Assembly (NCBI RefSeq): GCF_025960875.1
Contig: NZ_JAODLR010000001.1
Coordinates: 186,001-250,000 of the forward strand
Length of the DNA: 64,000 nucleotides
Direction: 5' to 3'
From: Crystallibacter permensis
GTDB lineage: Bacteria; Actinomycetota; Actinomycetes; Actinomycetales; Micrococcaceae
Below the pieces are notes generated by a model. The model searched no databases. It was not told where the DNA came from and was given only the letters and a program-made list of their open reading frames with translations. The number at the start of each line of letters is the position of its first letter. The first letter of the stretch is position 1. Shown here one piece after another: positions 50,725-60,038 of this stretch. The position numbers and the translations under genes are program-made.

Positions 50725-52791
50725 CTAGCCGTTGCCGCCGGTGGTCCCGCCCGGGTTGGTTCCGGGGGTGCTGCCGGGAGGGCTTTCGACGGGCAGTTCG
50801 GGCAGCGCCGGATCCGGATCAACGATGACGGCCGAATGGCCCTCTTCGTCCGGGCTTTGGGCCGAGGCGGCCTCGGCACGTTCCTTGGCACTCATGACCG
50901 GCGGAATGTTGTGGACCGGGCGCGATTCTTTGGACAGCCACACGTCGCGGTACTCGCGCTTGCGGATGTCCTCGAAGACCTCGGCGATCTCGCGCTGGTT
51001 CAGCGTCTCCCGCTCGAGCAGGGCCAGCGCCAGCCGGTCCAGCACGTCGCGGTTTTCGGTCAGCACGGCATAGGCCTCGTCGTGCGCGGTGTCGATCAGG
51101 CGCCGTACTTCCTCGTCGACCACGAATGCCACGTGGTCGGAGTAGTTGCGTTCGTGCGACATGTCGCGGCCCAGGAACGGTTCGCCGCCGCCCTGGCCCA
51201 GCTTCACGGCGCCGACGCGTTCACTCATGCCGTACTGCGTTACCATCTGGCGTGCGGTGCTGGTGGCCTTCTCGATGTCATTGGAGGCGCCGGTGGACGG
51301 ATCGTGGAAGACGATTTCTTCCGCCACCCGGCCGCCCATGGCGTAGGCCAGCTGGTCCAGCAGCTCATTGCGGGTGATCGAGTACTTGTCGTCTTCCGGC
51401 ACCACCATGGTGTAGCCGAGGGCACGCCCGCGCGGCAGGATGGTGACCTTGGTGACCGGCGCGGTGTAGCGCAGGGCTGCCGCCACCAGGGCGTGGCCGC
51501 CTTCGTGGTAGGCGGTGATCTTGCGCTCGTGTTCCTTCATGACGCGGGAACGCTTCTGCGGGCCGGCCATGACGCGGTCGATCGCCTCGTCCAGGGCGCG
51601 GTCGTCGATCAGCTGCGCATTGGAGCGGGCAGTCAGCAGCGCGGCTTCGTTGAGCACGTTGGCCAGGTCCGCACCGGTGAAGCCCGGGGCGCGCTTGGCC
51701 AGCGCACGCAGATCCACGTCCGGGGCCATCGGCTTGCCGGCCGCGTGCACCTGCAGAATCTGGTGGCGGCCCTGCAGGTCCGGCGCCTCCACCGCGATCT
51801 GGCGGTCGAAACGTCCGGGCCGCAGCAGTGCGGGGTCCAGGACGTCAGGGCGGTTGGTGGCGGCGATCAGGATGACGTTGGTCTTGACGTCGAACCCGTC
51901 CATTTCGACCAGCAGCTGGTTCAGCGTCTGCTCACGCTCGTCGTTGCCTCCGCCCACACCGGCCCCGCGGTGGCGGCCAACGGCGTCGATCTCGTCGACG
52001 AAGATGATGGCCGGAGCGTTGTTCTTCGCCTGTTCGAACAGGTCGCGGACACGGGAGGCGCCCACACCGACGAACATTTCAACGAAGTCCGAGCCGGAGA
52101 TGGAGTAGAAGGGCACGCCGGCTTCACCGGCAACCGCGCGGGCCAGCAGGGTCTTACCCGTTCCGGGTGGACCGTAGAGCAGCACGCCCTTGGGGATCTT
52201 GGCGCCGAGCGCCTGGAATTTGCCCGGTTCCTGCAGGAACTCCTTGATTTCGTGGAGTTCTTCCACGGCCTCGTCCGCGCCGGCGACGTCGGCGAAGGTG
52301 ACCTGGGGCATGTCCTTGGTGATCAGCTTGGCTTTGGACTTGCCGAACTGCATGACCTTGGAGCCGCCGCCCTGCATGCGTGAGAGTAGGAACCAGAAGA
52401 TGATGCCGATAATCAGGATCGGCAGGATCAGGCTGATGAAGCCCGTGAACCAGTTGTTTTCCACCGGCTGGTCCGTGAACACGTCCACGTTGGAGGCGCT
52501 GATGGCGTCGACCACATCTTCGGCACGGGCGGTGCTGTAGAAGAAGGTGATGCTCTTGCCTTCGTTGGCGCCGTCCTGGATGAAGTCTTCACGCAGGGTC
52601 AGTTCAACGCTCTGGTTGCCGTCATTGATGCGGGCCTGCTCAACCTTGTCGTCGGCGAGCAGCTGCAGCCCGACGCTGGTGTCCACACGGGAGGCCTGCG
52701 GGCCGGCAAGATTGGGCACCACAATAAGCAGGATTGCCAGGACCAGCACAATCCAGATGATTGGTCCCTTGAAAATGTTCTTCAATTTCAT
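50725..52791 (-). CDS. ftsH: ATP-dependent zinc metalloprotease FtsH
   Basis: A 688-residue membrane AAA+ protease. TM helices lie at about residues 10-28 and 116-137, and Walker A GPPGTGKT is at 207-214. Walker B is IIFVDEIDA and the second region of homology is [20 protein letters not shown]. The zinc site HEGGH (429-433) is within HEXXH and as in other actinobacterial FtsH proteins. The C-terminus is a Pro/Gly-rich tail. It is the only in-frame start; its strong Shine-Dalgarno is far upstream, bridged by a hairpin. It heads the ftsH-folE-folP unit. Confidence 0.96.
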   Translation of the reverse strand: MKLKNIFKGPIIWIVLVLAILLIVVPNLAGPQASRVDTSVGLQLLADDKVEQARINDGNQSVELTLREDFIQDGANEGKSITFFYSTARAEDVVDAISASNVDVFTDQPVENNWFTGFISLILPILIIGIIFWFLLSRMQGGGSKVMQFGKSKAKLITKDMPQVTFADVAGADEAVEELHEIKEFLQEPGKFQALGAKIPKGVLLYGPPGTGKTLLARAVAGEAGVPFYSISGSDFVEMFVGVGASRVRDLFEQAKNNAPAIIFVDEIDAVGRHRGAGVGGGNDEREQTLNQLLVEMDGFDVKTNVILIAATNRPDVLDPALLRPGRFDRQIAVEAPDLQGRHQILQVHAAGKPMAPDVDLRALAKRAPGFTGADLANVLNEAALLTARSNAQLIDDRALDEAIDRVMAGPQKRSRVMKEHERKITAYHEGGHALVAAALRYTAPVTKVTILPRGRALGYTMVVPEDDKYSITRNELLDQLAYAMGGRVAEEIVFHDPSTGASNDIEKATSTARQMVTQYGMSERVGAVKLGQGGGEPFLGRDMSHERNYSDHVAFVVDEEVRRLIDTAHDEAYAVLTENRDVLDRLALALLERETLNQREIAEVFEDIRKREYRDVWLSKESRPVHNIPPVMSAKERAEAASAQSPDEEGHSAVIVDPDPALPELPVESPPGSTPGTNPGGTTGGNG

Positions 52792-52799
52792 GCGTCTAA

Positions 52800-52822
52800 G
52801 GGCACAATGCCCCGTCCCTCCT
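52800..52822 (-). promoter_or_regulatory. ftsH leader: Shine-Dalgarno plus hairpin
   Basis: On the minus strand AGGAGGG (52816-52822) is followed by the hairpin GGGCA-TTG-TGCCC (52800-52812) and then the ATG (52789-52791). The linear gap is 24 bases, too long for normal initiation. Folding the 13-base hairpin would leave 11. An AT-rich palindrome TATAGCTATA (52848-52857) just upstream may hold the -10. Confidence 0.4.
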
Positions 52823-52952
52823 GCTGATCAGCCCGTGGTGTCACCCATATAGCTATACACCGTCCGCAATAATTCACGCACGGCGGCAAAGATTAGTTCC
52901 CTCTCGGCGTACAAGCAAGCCTTTGGCTCAGCTGGAGACGGAAATGTGCGTT

Positions 52953-53504
52953 TTACTCGTAGACGTGCGGTGCCAGCGTGCCGATGAAGTCCAGGTTGCG
53001 GTACCGCTCGGCGAAGTCCAGGCCGTACCCGACCACGAATTCGTTGGGGATTTCGTAGCCGACGTACTTGACGTCGATATCTACCTTCGCCGCATCCGGC
53101 TTGCGCAGCAGCGTGCAGATCTCCACCGAAGCCGGGCCGCGGGACAGCAGGTTGGTTTTCAGCCAGGACAGTGTCAGGCCGGAGTCGATGATGTCCTCGA
53201 CGATGAGCACATGCTTGCCCATCAGGTCGGTTTCCAGGTCCTTGAGGATCCGCACGACGCCGGAAGACTGCGTGCCGGAACCGTAGGAGGACACCGCCAT
53301 CCAGTCCATTTTCACGTGGCTGTGCAGTGCGCGGGCCAGATCCGCCATGACCATGACGGCGCCCTTGAGGACTCCGACGATCAGCAGGTCGCGGCCCTCG
53401 TAGTCCTTGTCGATCTCGGCAGCCAGTTCCTGCACGCGCTGCTGGATCTGCTCCTTGGTATACAGAACGTGCTTGAGGTCCGCCTGAACGTCGTTGGAAT
53501 CCAC
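52953..53504 (-). CDS. hpt: Hypoxanthine phosphoribosyltransferase
   Basis: A 183-residue purine salvage enzyme making IMP or GMP from hypoxanthine or guanine with PRPP. The PRPP-binding loop is [17 protein letters not shown], with [24 protein letters not shown] before it and [18 protein letters not shown] near the end. The start is GTG with GGGAG upstream. It follows tilS by 15 bases, a common pairing in actinobacteria and Firmicutes, often with ftsH downstream as here. Confidence 0.95.
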   Translation of the reverse strand: MDSNDVQADLKHVLYTKEQIQQRVQELAAEIDKDYEGRDLLIVGVLKGAVMVMADLARALHSHVKMDWMAVSSYGSGTQSSGVVRILKDLETDLMGKHVLIVEDIIDSGLTLSWLKTNLLSRGPASVEICTLLRKPDAAKVDIDVKYVGYEIPNEFVVGYGLDFAERYRNLDFIGTLAPHVYE

Positions 53505-53519
53505 CAGATACTCCCGTAA

Positions 53520-54692
53520 TTAATGATGTGGCGTCACTGGGCGCGAGCCAGTTGTTCTAAAGACAAGATTGCCATAGCCGCCGCGCTCTTGCGCAACCGG
53601 GCCTGTTTGTTGGTCCGGTTGCCGCCGCACCCGGCGGTACACACTGACCATTCCGGCCAGCTGCACCGGTCCGGCGGACCCCTGCCTCGCCAGCAGCGCT
53701 TCGGCCGCGATGAGCCGCTCGTAACTGGGGTTCTCGCCGCCCATTTCGGCCGCCGCCAACGCGATGACCCGGTGTTTCATCGCTGCCGGCAGCGCTTCGA
53801 GGCCGGTCCGCTCCAGTTCTATGCCGTCCGCGGTATCGATCCTTAGCCGCAGGTATTCGCTCCGCGCCCGGGCGTCAAGGTAGTCGGCATCCGCCCGCAG
53901 AATCTGCGCCGAACGCCACAGCGCCTCGGCGACGCCCGGGCCCAGCTGCTGCTCCAGGAAAGGCAGCACCTCGGCCCGTACGCGTGAGCGCAGGAATTTA
54001 GGATCCGCGTTGGTCGGATCATGCCATGGTTCCAGTCCGGCGAGGGCACACAGCTCTTCGGTATGCTTCCGGCGCAGCCCCAGGAACGGCCGCAGATAGT
54101 CCCCGCGGCGCGGCGCCATGCCGGCCAGCGAACGCGTTCCGGAGCCCCGGCCGAGACCAAGCAGTACCTGTTCGGCCTGGTCATCGAGGGTGTGGCCCAG
54201 CAGCACGGCGGCGGCGCCATGTTCGGCAGCGGCACTGTCCAGGGCGGCGTACCGCGCGACCCGGGCGGCGGCTTCGGGCCCCATGCCGGGCTGGCCGACG
54301 CTGACCCGGCGGACTTCCACCGGCGCCAGCCCGAGATTCACAAGCTGGTTGCGTGTCCGTTCGGCCACCTCGGCGCTGCCGGGCTGGAGGGCATGATCGA
54401 CGACGACGGCGCCCACCCGGTAACGCCGGCTACCGTCCCGCAAGGGCCGGGCAAAGTAGGTTGCCACGGCGGCCAGGGCCAGAGAGTCCGGCCCGCCGCT
54501 GCAGGCCACAAGCAGCAAGGGCGGTTCGCCCCGGCTCGATGCTGGATCGGTGGTGCCGGCAGCTTTGTCCTCCGGCGAATCCAGCAGCTCCAGCGCCGCC
54601 TTGATGTGGTTCCGGGCCGTGCCGACCAGCGGATGCAGCCGTTGTTTGCGCCGTGGCATGCCGACTGCGGATGCAGTGGACGGTTCGGTCAT
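53520..54692 (-). CDS. tilS: tRNA(Ile)-lysidine synthase
   Basis: A 390-residue PP-loop ATPase that converts the wobble cytidine of tRNA-Ile(CAU) to lysidine. The P-loop SGGPDS is at residues 65-70, then VVVDHALQPGSAEVAERTRN, VLLGHTLDDQAEQVLLGLGRGSG (landmark) and RPFLGLRRKHTEELC. ATG 54692 overlaps the upstream metalloprotease stop by ATGA; the frame is open a further 300 codons antisense-like, which is not coding. An N-terminal extension of about 60 residues precedes the P-loop. Confidence 0.93.
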   Translation of the reverse strand: MTEPSTASAVGMPRRKQRLHPLVGTARNHIKAALELLDSPEDKAAGTTDPASSRGEPPLLLVACSGGPDSLALAAVATYFARPLRDGSRRYRVGAVVVDHALQPGSAEVAERTRNQLVNLGLAPVEVRRVSVGQPGMGPEAAARVARYAALDSAAAEHGAAAVLLGHTLDDQAEQVLLGLGRGSGTRSLAGMAPRRGDYLRPFLGLRRKHTEELCALAGLEPWHDPTNADPKFLRSRVRAEVLPFLEQQLGPGVAEALWRSAQILRADADYLDARARSEYLRLRIDTADGIELERTGLEALPAAMKHRVIALAAAEMGGENPSYERLIAAEALLARQGSAGPVQLAGMVSVYRRVRRQPDQQTGPVAQERGGYGNLVFRTTGSRPVTPHH

Positions 54693-55876
54693 GGACGGCT
54701 GAGGTCCATGCGGCTGATCCACAGGTCGGCGTTGTGGATCTCTTCTTCGGTGGGCAGGTTTTCCGGCCGGATCCACACCTGGTTGAAGCCTTCCATGCCC
54801 ACTTGCTTCACCACGGCGCGGACAAACTTCGCCCCGTCCGTGTACTGGCGTGCCTTGGCATCGAGGCCCATGATCTTGCGGATCCAGGATTCCAGCGCGC
54901 CGCGGGTCTTGGCCCGTGCGTTGAAGCGCTGGCGGATGGTCTTCACCGTGGGCACAATGCTGGCGTCCACCTCGTCCATCACCACATTGGCGTGGCCCTC
55001 GAGCAGGCTCATCACCGCGGTGACGTGGGAGAAGATCGCTTTCTCTTCCGGGTCCTGGAACAGGTCCATGATGGTGCCGGTGGCGCCGACGTCGACTTTC
55101 CCGCCGCCGGTGCCGGCGCCGTCGTCGTTCTTGTCTTTGCCGGACATCAGGGCCTTGGCCGCCTGCTGCAGCCGCTCGCCGAAGGTGTCGGCCTTGGCCA
55201 CCAGGCCGGAGGAGAGCTTTCCGATCTGCTCCATCATGTGGTCCCGCAGCCAGGGCGCGGCCGCGAACTGCACGCGGTGGGTCTGCTCGTGCAGGCAGAC
55301 CCAGAGCCGGAAGTCCGCGGGTTCGACGTTGAGTTCCTGCTCGACGGCGATGATGTTCGGCGCCACCAGCATCAGCCGGCCGCCCGCAGGGCCGCCGGGC
55401 AGCAGCGAGCAGAACGGGTCGTACTGGCCCAGCACCTTGCTGGAGAGGAAGGAGAGGATGGCGCCCATCTGGGTTCCCGTGAGCGAACTGCTCAGGCCCG
55501 TGGCCGCGCTCTTGACCTGCTCGGGCTTTTTCCGGGCGAGCTCGGTCAGGGCGGGCTGCAGGAGTGCTTCGAAGCTGCGCGCGTTGGCCTTGGACCACTC
55601 GGCCCGGTCCACGATCAGCACCTGCGAATCCCGCAGGTCCCTTGCCGCCTCCAGTCCGGTGATCCGGTGCACGTGGTCCACGGAAACTTCCGAGAGTTCG
55701 CGCAGGTTGGCCACGGCGGCACGGATCTGCGCCTGCGGCATCTTGGGGCCGGCCGGAGTGAGCTTGGCCGCGGTGGTTGCCGCCAGGTCCCAGTTGATCA
55801 GGCGCGGCGGGGTTTCCGGAGCGGACGGGGTGTTTCCGGCGCTGCCGGTGCTTGCGGTGCTGTCCATGCTGACCAT
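54689..55876 (-). CDS. Zinc-dependent metalloprotease, DUF2342 family
   Basis: A 395-residue actinobacterial protein of the DUF2342 (putative zinc hydrolase, sometimes named F420-associated) family. The metal motif HEQTH is at residues 196-200 in LWVCLHEQTHRVQF, and a second conserved block is SLLEGHANVVMDEVDASIVP, which supplies the downstream Glu ligand. There is a Gly/Asp-rich insert near 245-260 (KNDDGAGTGGGKVD). No signal peptide. It couples to tilS by ATGA overlap. The substrate is unknown. Confidence 0.88.
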   Translation of the reverse strand: MVSMDSTASTGSAGNTPSAPETPPRLINWDLAATTAAKLTPAGPKMPQAQIRAAVANLRELSEVSVDHVHRITGLEAARDLRDSQVLIVDRAEWSKANARSFEALLQPALTELARKKPEQVKSAATGLSSSLTGTQMGAILSFLSSKVLGQYDPFCSLLPGGPAGGRLMLVAPNIIAVEQELNVEPADFRLWVCLHEQTHRVQFAAAPWLRDHMMEQIGKLSSGLVAKADTFGERLQQAAKALMSGKDKNDDGAGTGGGKVDVGATGTIMDLFQDPEEKAIFSHVTAVMSLLEGHANVVMDEVDASIVPTVKTIRQRFNARAKTRGALESWIRKIMGLDAKARQYTDGAKFVRAVVKQVGMEGFNQVWIRPENLPTEEEIHNADLWISRMDLSRP

Positions 55877-56004
55877 CAGATCACACCGGGGCCCGGCAGG
55901 TCACCGGCCGTTCGCCCAACGGTGAAGGAAATTTCGACGGCGGACCAGCGGACCGGGTCAGGCGGCGCTCACGCGGCGCCCAGGTGCGGGTCAGGAGCCG
56001 GGTG

Positions 56005-57429
56005 TCAGAGGCAGCCGCAGCCGGCAAGGACTGTGGCCGCGCGGTCGGCCGCTTCGCGGGCCTGTGGCGTGGAGTTTTGCAGGCCGTTGGCCACGAAGGC
56101 AAAGACCAGGGTCCGCCCGTCCGCCGTCACCGCGTAGCCGCTGAGCGAGGTGACCGTGTGCAGTGTGCCGGTCTTGGCCCGCACCAGCCCGGCACCGCCG
56201 GCAGTCTTTCCGGCGAAGCGTTCCTGAAGAGTGCCGGTCAGTCCCGCCACGGGCAGTCCGTCGATGGCCGCCCGCAAGTCCTCGTTGGAGCCGCTGGTGA
56301 TCTCGCGGAGCACTGCGGAGAGCTGTTCCGCCGAGACCTTGTTGCCCAGGGCCAGCCCGCTGGCATCGCTGATCAGCAGGCCGGAGGTGGGAATGTCGAG
56401 CTTCTCCATGGCCTCCTTGATCGCCTCGGTGCCGCCGCCGAAGGACCCGGGTTTGCCGCTGGCCAGGGCCGTATTGCGGGCCAAGACCTCGGCAACGTAG
56501 TTATCGGATTCCTGCAGCATGTAGTTGACGTGCTCGGCCACGGTGGCGGATTCAACGGAGGCGAGCACTATGCCGTCCTTGGGCGCGGCACCGCGGACCA
56601 CATCGGGCGCCACCTTGACGCCGCGCCGGGACATTTCCTCCGCCAGCGCCACGCGGAAGGCCCGTGCCGCCGTGAGGGCCGCATCATCGACCAGCTCGCC
56701 GCTGCCGTCCGCGTTTTCCCGGCCGCCGGAGAGCGCCAGCGGATAGATCGGCGCGATCTCTCCCGCCTGGATATCGGCCGGGTCCCACGCGGCGCTCAGC
56801 GTTGGGCCGGCGTAGGCGGTGTCGTCCAGCAGCACCCGCAGTTCCCCGGTGAACTTCACGGTGGCCAGCCGTTCCGCGGCGGCCTGGGCCAGCGTGGCCA
56901 GACCCGCCCGCCCGAGGACGTCCTCCCGCTCCGACTCGCCAGCACCCAGCAGGGCATCTCCCCCGCCGCGCAGCACCAGCGTCCCGGGCACGTTGCCCTG
57001 GATGACCTCGGTGGAGAACCGTGCCTCCGCGCCGAGAGTCAGCAGGGCCGCAGCCCCGGTCAGCAGCTTCATGTTGGAGGCCGGAATGCGCGGCTCCGAA
57101 CCGTTGCGCTCATACAGCACGTCGCCGCTCTGCGCATCGGTGACCAGCGCCGCGAAGTCCCCGGCGCCGTCGTACTTCAATGCTTTATCCAGCGCCTCGC
57201 CCAGCACCTTCGGATCCGGCACCGGCGCGGCCTCCGGCGAGTCCGTCAGGAGTTCGGCGGCGGCCAGTTTCGCCGGCGGCAGCTGGGCTTCCGGAGTGGT
57301 GACCACCGGCTTGGCTGCCCCGGGATTCCAGTCAAGGGCGGGGGCAAGATGCCAGGCGGCGGGAATGGCGAGCACGGCGAAGGCCGCGGCCAGCAGCCAG
57401 GATGTCAGTAGCCGGAAGCCACGGTTCAT
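56005..57429 (-). CDS. dacB: D-alanyl-D-alanine carboxypeptidase/endopeptidase (PBP4 type)
   Basis: A 474-residue S13-family penicillin-binding protein that trims cell-wall peptides. An N-terminal anchor or signal ([20 protein letters not shown]) leads to SxxK with Ser118 and Lys121 ([12 protein letters not shown]), SxN in [14 protein letters not shown] and KTG in [16 protein letters not shown]. The ATG at 57429 has GAGGGG just upstream; the much longer open frame runs antisense into ppa and is not real. It is divergent from ppa, as in mycobacteria. Confidence 0.93.
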   Translation of the reverse strand: MNRGFRLLTSWLLAAAFAVLAIPAAWHLAPALDWNPGAAKPVVTTPEAQLPPAKLAAAELLTDSPEAAPVPDPKVLGEALDKALKYDGAGDFAALVTDAQSGDVLYERNGSEPRIPASNMKLLTGAAALLTLGAEARFSTEVIQGNVPGTLVLRGGGDALLGAGESEREDVLGRAGLATLAQAAAERLATVKFTGELRVLLDDTAYAGPTLSAAWDPADIQAGEIAPIYPLALSGGRENADGSGELVDDAALTAARAFRVALAEEMSRRGVKVAPDVVRGAAPKDGIVLASVESATVAEHVNYMLQESDNYVAEVLARNTALASGKPGSFGGGTEAIKEAMEKLDIPTSGLLISDASGLALGNKVSAEQLSAVLREITSGSNEDLRAAIDGLPVAGLTGTLQERFAGKTAGGAGLVRAKTGTLHTVTSLSGYAVTADGRTLVFAFVANGLQNSTPQAREAADRAATVLAGCGCL

Positions 57430-57615
57430 CCTGCCCCTCCCCCTGTTAGCCCGAGCGCGTCTCCGCATCCGGCAACGGGCGGAACGCGGTTTGTGAATCG
57501 GCTGCTCCGGTTGATGTCGGGCCGGGCTGCCAAGACCTATATCGTTAAGCGTAGACCGGCGCCGGGCCCTGCCCTGTCCACCGCGCCAGTGAGACCAAAC
57601 ACCAAGGAGACTTCC

Positions 57616-58179
57616 ATGCAGCACGATGTGACCATCGAGATCCCCAAGGGATCGCGCGTCAAGTACGAGATCGACCACGAGACGCACCGCCTCCGCCTGG
57701 ACCGCGTCCTTTTCACCTCCATGCAGTACCCCACGCACTACGGCTACTTCGAGGACACCCTGGGTGAAGACGGCGATCCGCTGGACGCGCTGGTCATGCT
57801 GCAGGACTTCGATCTGCTGCCGGGCGTGCTGGTCGAGTCCCGCCCGATCGCCGTGTTCAACATGACCGACGACGGCGGCGGGGACGCCAAGGTGCTCTGC
57901 GTTCCCTCCGACAAGCGCTTCGACCACATCCAGGAGCTCTCCGACGTGTCGGAGTTCCTGGTCAAGGAGATCGAGCACTTCTTCACCCGCTACAAGGATC
58001 TTGAGCCGGGCAAGTGGGTCAAGGCCGAGGGCTGGTCCGACCGTGCCGCCGCCGAGGCCGAGCTGGAAGCTTCCATCAAGCGCTTTGCCGCGCTCGGCGA
58101 AGAGTCCGCTCCGGACGAGCCCCAAGGCCGCGACGTCGATGAAGGCACCACCAGCGGTTCGGAAGCACAGGGCCGCTAG
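57616..58179 (+). CDS. ppa: Inorganic pyrophosphatase
   Basis: A 187-residue family I pyrophosphatase hydrolysing PPi to drive biosynthesis. The active-site signature is [10 protein letters not shown] (residues 51-60) with Asp52, Asp54 and Asp57. Early [14 protein letters not shown] and later [12 protein letters not shown] are typical. AAGGAG stands before the ATG at 57616. The last 25 residues form an acidic, Gly/Ser-rich extension beyond the usual catalytic length. A strong terminator follows. Confidence 0.96.
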   Translation: MQHDVTIEIPKGSRVKYEIDHETHRLRLDRVLFTSMQYPTHYGYFEDTLGEDGDPLDALVMLQDFDLLPGVLVESRPIAVFNMTDDGGGDAKVLCVPSDKRFDHIQELSDVSEFLVKEIEHFFTRYKDLEPGKWVKAEGWSDRAAAEAELEASIKRFAALGEESAPDEPQGRDVDEGTTSGSEAQGR

Positions 58180-58196
58180 ATCTGACACTGCTTCGA

Positions 58197-58235
58197 GGGC
58201 GGTCCGGACTGATTTCAGTCGGGACCGCCCTTTTT
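58197..58235 (+). terminator. Rho-independent terminator of ppa
   Basis: GGGCGGTCC (58197-58205) pairs with GGACCGCCC (58222-58230), with inner GACTG/CAGTC, and is followed by T5 (58231-58235). It is one of only two textbook stem plus U-tract terminators I see in the window. Confidence 0.92.
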
Positions 58236-58283
58236 GGCAACCGAAATCAGTTGATCCGTCTATTTGTCCGCAATACTTAGGGC

Positions 58284-58913
58284 ATGTACGTGCTCACCAT
58301 CAATCAGCGCGACTCCCGCGAGGTAGGCGATCTGGTTCCGGAGCTGATCAAATCGCTGCGGCACCTGCCAACCGCCATTGCCTTCCGGCGTTCGGTCGGG
58401 GACGAAGCCATCGGCGTGCTGGAAGACCCGAAGACGGCTATCGACGCCGCCATGATCGCCCTGCGGAGCCGGCGTTGGCATGTCGGGATCGGCGTGGGCG
58501 AACTGTTGGTACCGCTGCCCGAGGACGTTAACGAGGCCCAGGGATTCGGGCTGGTCTATGCGCGGCGCGCCGTGGAGCGGGCCCAGAAGACTGGTGAACG
58601 GGTACCGCTGGCGGTCTCCGGGCCAGACGCCGACATCGCCGCCGAGGCCGAGGCCGTGCTGCGGCTGATCGGCCAGATCGTCTCCACCCGCACCGACGCC
58701 GAGTGGAAGGTGCTGGACCTGATGACCCCCGGCGCCCGGGGACAGCAGAAATTCATCGCCGAGGAACTCGGCATCACCACGCAGGCGGTCAGCAAGGCCG
58801 TGGTCCGCTCGCACTGGGTGGAGGAATGGGCTTGCCGTCCGGCCGCGGCGCGCCTGCTCGACCTGGTTTACGGACCCAGAGCGCTGCCCGAGGCGAGCCT
58901 TCCGTACCGCTGA
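58284..58913 (+). CDS. SatD-like protein with C-terminal helix-turn-helix
   Basis: A 209-residue protein. The N-terminal part (MYVLTINQRDSREVGDLVPE ... RRWHVGIGVGELLVPLP ... ARRAVERAQKTGERVPLAVS) follows the SatD-like pattern. The C-terminal part (LDLMTPGARGQQKFIAEELG, then ITTQAVSKAVVRSHWVEEW) is a MarR-like winged helix. It is probably a DNA-binding regulator. It lies 60 bases before a DUF1761 membrane gene in the same direction. Family name from memory only. Confidence 0.62.
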   Translation: MYVLTINQRDSREVGDLVPELIKSLRHLPTAIAFRRSVGDEAIGVLEDPKTAIDAAMIALRSRRWHVGIGVGELLVPLPEDVNEAQGFGLVYARRAVERAQKTGERVPLAVSGPDADIAAEAEAVLRLIGQIVSTRTDAEWKVLDLMTPGARGQQKFIAEELGITTQAVSKAVVRSHWVEEWACRPAAARLLDLVYGPRALPEASLPYR

Positions 58914-58973
58914 CCTGCGGCTGGGGCCTAGACTCCGAGAAGGGAGTACCCCGACAAGCAATAGGAGCTGACG

Positions 58974-59402
58974 ATGATTCCGGAGATCAATTTCTGGGCG
59001 GTGCTGGTGGCAACGCTGTCCACCATGGTGGTGGGGTCCATCTGGTACACGCCCAAGGCGTTCGGCAACTACTGGATGCGCGTAGCCAAGGTCAGCCCCA
59101 GCGGTGACGCCAAGGACGCGGTCAAACCGATCCTGATCACGCTGGTGGTCAGCTTCATCAGCGCCTGGGTGCTCGCGGGCGCGGCAGCTATCGCGCAGGA
59201 GTTCTACGGCGGCAGCTTCCTCTGGAATACCGTGCTCACCGCGGTGATCCTGTGGGCCGGTTTCACCGCCGCACGGTTCATCACCCACGATGCCTTCGAG
59301 GGCCGGCCCGCCGGGCTGACCGTTCTGAACTGCGCCCACGAACTGGTCACCTATTTGATCATGGCGCTGATTATCGGCCTGTTCGGCATCAGTGCGGCTT
59401 GA
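58974..59402 (+). CDS. DUF1761 family membrane protein
   Basis: A 142-residue protein with four TM helices (NFWAVLVATLSTMVVGSIWY, ILITLVVSFISAWVLAGAAA, TVLTAVILWAGFTAARFITH, LVTYLIMALIIGLFGISAA). The GSIWYTPKAFGNYWMRV block after helix 1 is the DUF1761 signature. Function unknown. GGAG lies before the ATG. It is convergent with the doc toxin gene. Confidence 0.82.
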   Translation: MIPEINFWAVLVATLSTMVVGSIWYTPKAFGNYWMRVAKVSPSGDAKDAVKPILITLVVSFISAWVLAGAAAIAQEFYGGSFLWNTVLTAVILWAGFTAARFITHDAFEGRPAGLTVLNCAHELVTYLIMALIIGLFGISAA

Positions 59403-59417
59403 TTCTCAGGCATTCGC

Positions 59418-59783
59418 TCACCCAACCCAAGCGGACAGGGCCTCAGCTACGGACTGATAGTCCATCTGGCCCGTCGCCACGCCTATCACCAGGTCATAGG
59501 CAGGATCTTCTGGCGCGTCCAGCGAGAGTGAGTTCAAGCCGTAAAACACAACCACGGCAAGCCAGCCCAGCCGCTTGTTTCCGTCTACAAGTGGATGATT
59601 CCGCACGATGGATTCAAGCAGCACGGCTGCTTTCTCGTGGATTGAGGGATACGCCTCCTCACCATAGAGCGTAGTCTGCGGCCGATTTGCAGCAGCAGAC
59701 AACAGGCCAACGTCGCGCACCTGCCGCACTCCCAATTCATCCGCGAGGGCCAGCAAAGATTCCAGATCCAGATAGACGGTCAT
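59418..59783 (-). CDS. doc: Doc-type (Fic fold) toxin
   Basis: A 121-residue Fic/Doc protein. The motif HPLVDGNKRLG at residues 63-73 matches the Doc subgroup (His, acidic residue, then NKR rather than the GxGR of AMPylating Fic enzymes). Phage P1 Doc phosphorylates EF-Tu and halts translation; that activity here is inferred. It follows the antitoxin stop by three bases, so the pair is one transcript with the antitoxin first. Confidence 0.9.
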   Translation of the reverse strand: MTVYLDLESLLALADELGVRQVRDVGLLSAAANRPQTTLYGEEAYPSIHEKAAVLLESIVRNHPLVDGNKRLGWLAVVVFYGLNSLSLDAPEDPAYDLVIGVATGQMDYQSVAEALSAWVG

Positions 59784-59786
59784 GGA

Positions 59787-59990
59787 CTACTGGGCCAAAC
59801 GGTCCAGCAAAGGGCGGTATTTTTGGATGGCTGCCCGGGCCATCTCCCGTACTTGGGAATCCTTGTCGAGGCGTGCAGCCGAATCTACGATCGCACGAAC
59901 AGCAGCCTCATTCTTGCTAACGCCTTCGGCAACAGCAAGGCGTTCCAGCAGTTCGTCTTGTTCAGGGGTCAGTCGCAGAGTCATAGGCAT
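59787..59990 (-). CDS. Antitoxin of the Doc pair, ribbon-helix-helix type
   Basis: A 67-residue protein. MTLRLTPEQDELLERLAVAE followed by GVSKNEAAVRAIVDSAAR is a ribbon-helix-helix DNA-binding fold. The C-terminal DSQVREMARAAIQKYRPLLD helix would wrap the toxin. Starts at 59990 (MPMTLRL) and 59984 are both possible; the frame is open to 60017 without a ribosome site. It lies directly upstream of the toxin and should autoregulate the pair. Confidence 0.82.
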   Translation of the reverse strand: MPMTLRLTPEQDELLERLAVAEGVSKNEAAVRAIVDSAARLDKDSQVREMARAAIQKYRPLLDRLAQ

Positions 59991-59998
59991 GCACCCAT

Positions 59999-60033
59999 GA
60001 TACCAATCTGATACCAACGACGGAATAGATACC
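59999..60033 (-). promoter_or_regulatory. Candidate toxin-antitoxin operator
   Basis: GATACCAA occurs at 59999-60006 and 60010-60017, 11 bases apart, with a third GATACC at 60028-60033. The repeats are immediately upstream of the antitoxin start, between it and the HAD gene. Ribbon-helix-helix antitoxins bind such repeats. Confidence 0.5.
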
Positions 60034-60038
60034 TTGAT

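Noticed and set aside
50725-52791. HEGGH instead of HEAGH in FtsH as a loss of function
   Set aside because: It still fits HEXXH, and I recall actinobacterial FtsH proteins having Gly at this position.
53520-55598. 692-residue version of TilS
   Set aside because: The N-terminal 300 residues are antisense-frame translation of the DUF2342 gene; the real TilS starts at 54692.
56005-58188. 727-residue version of DacB
   Set aside because: The extension reads antisense through ppa; the signal-anchor start at 57429 with a ribosome site is clearly right.
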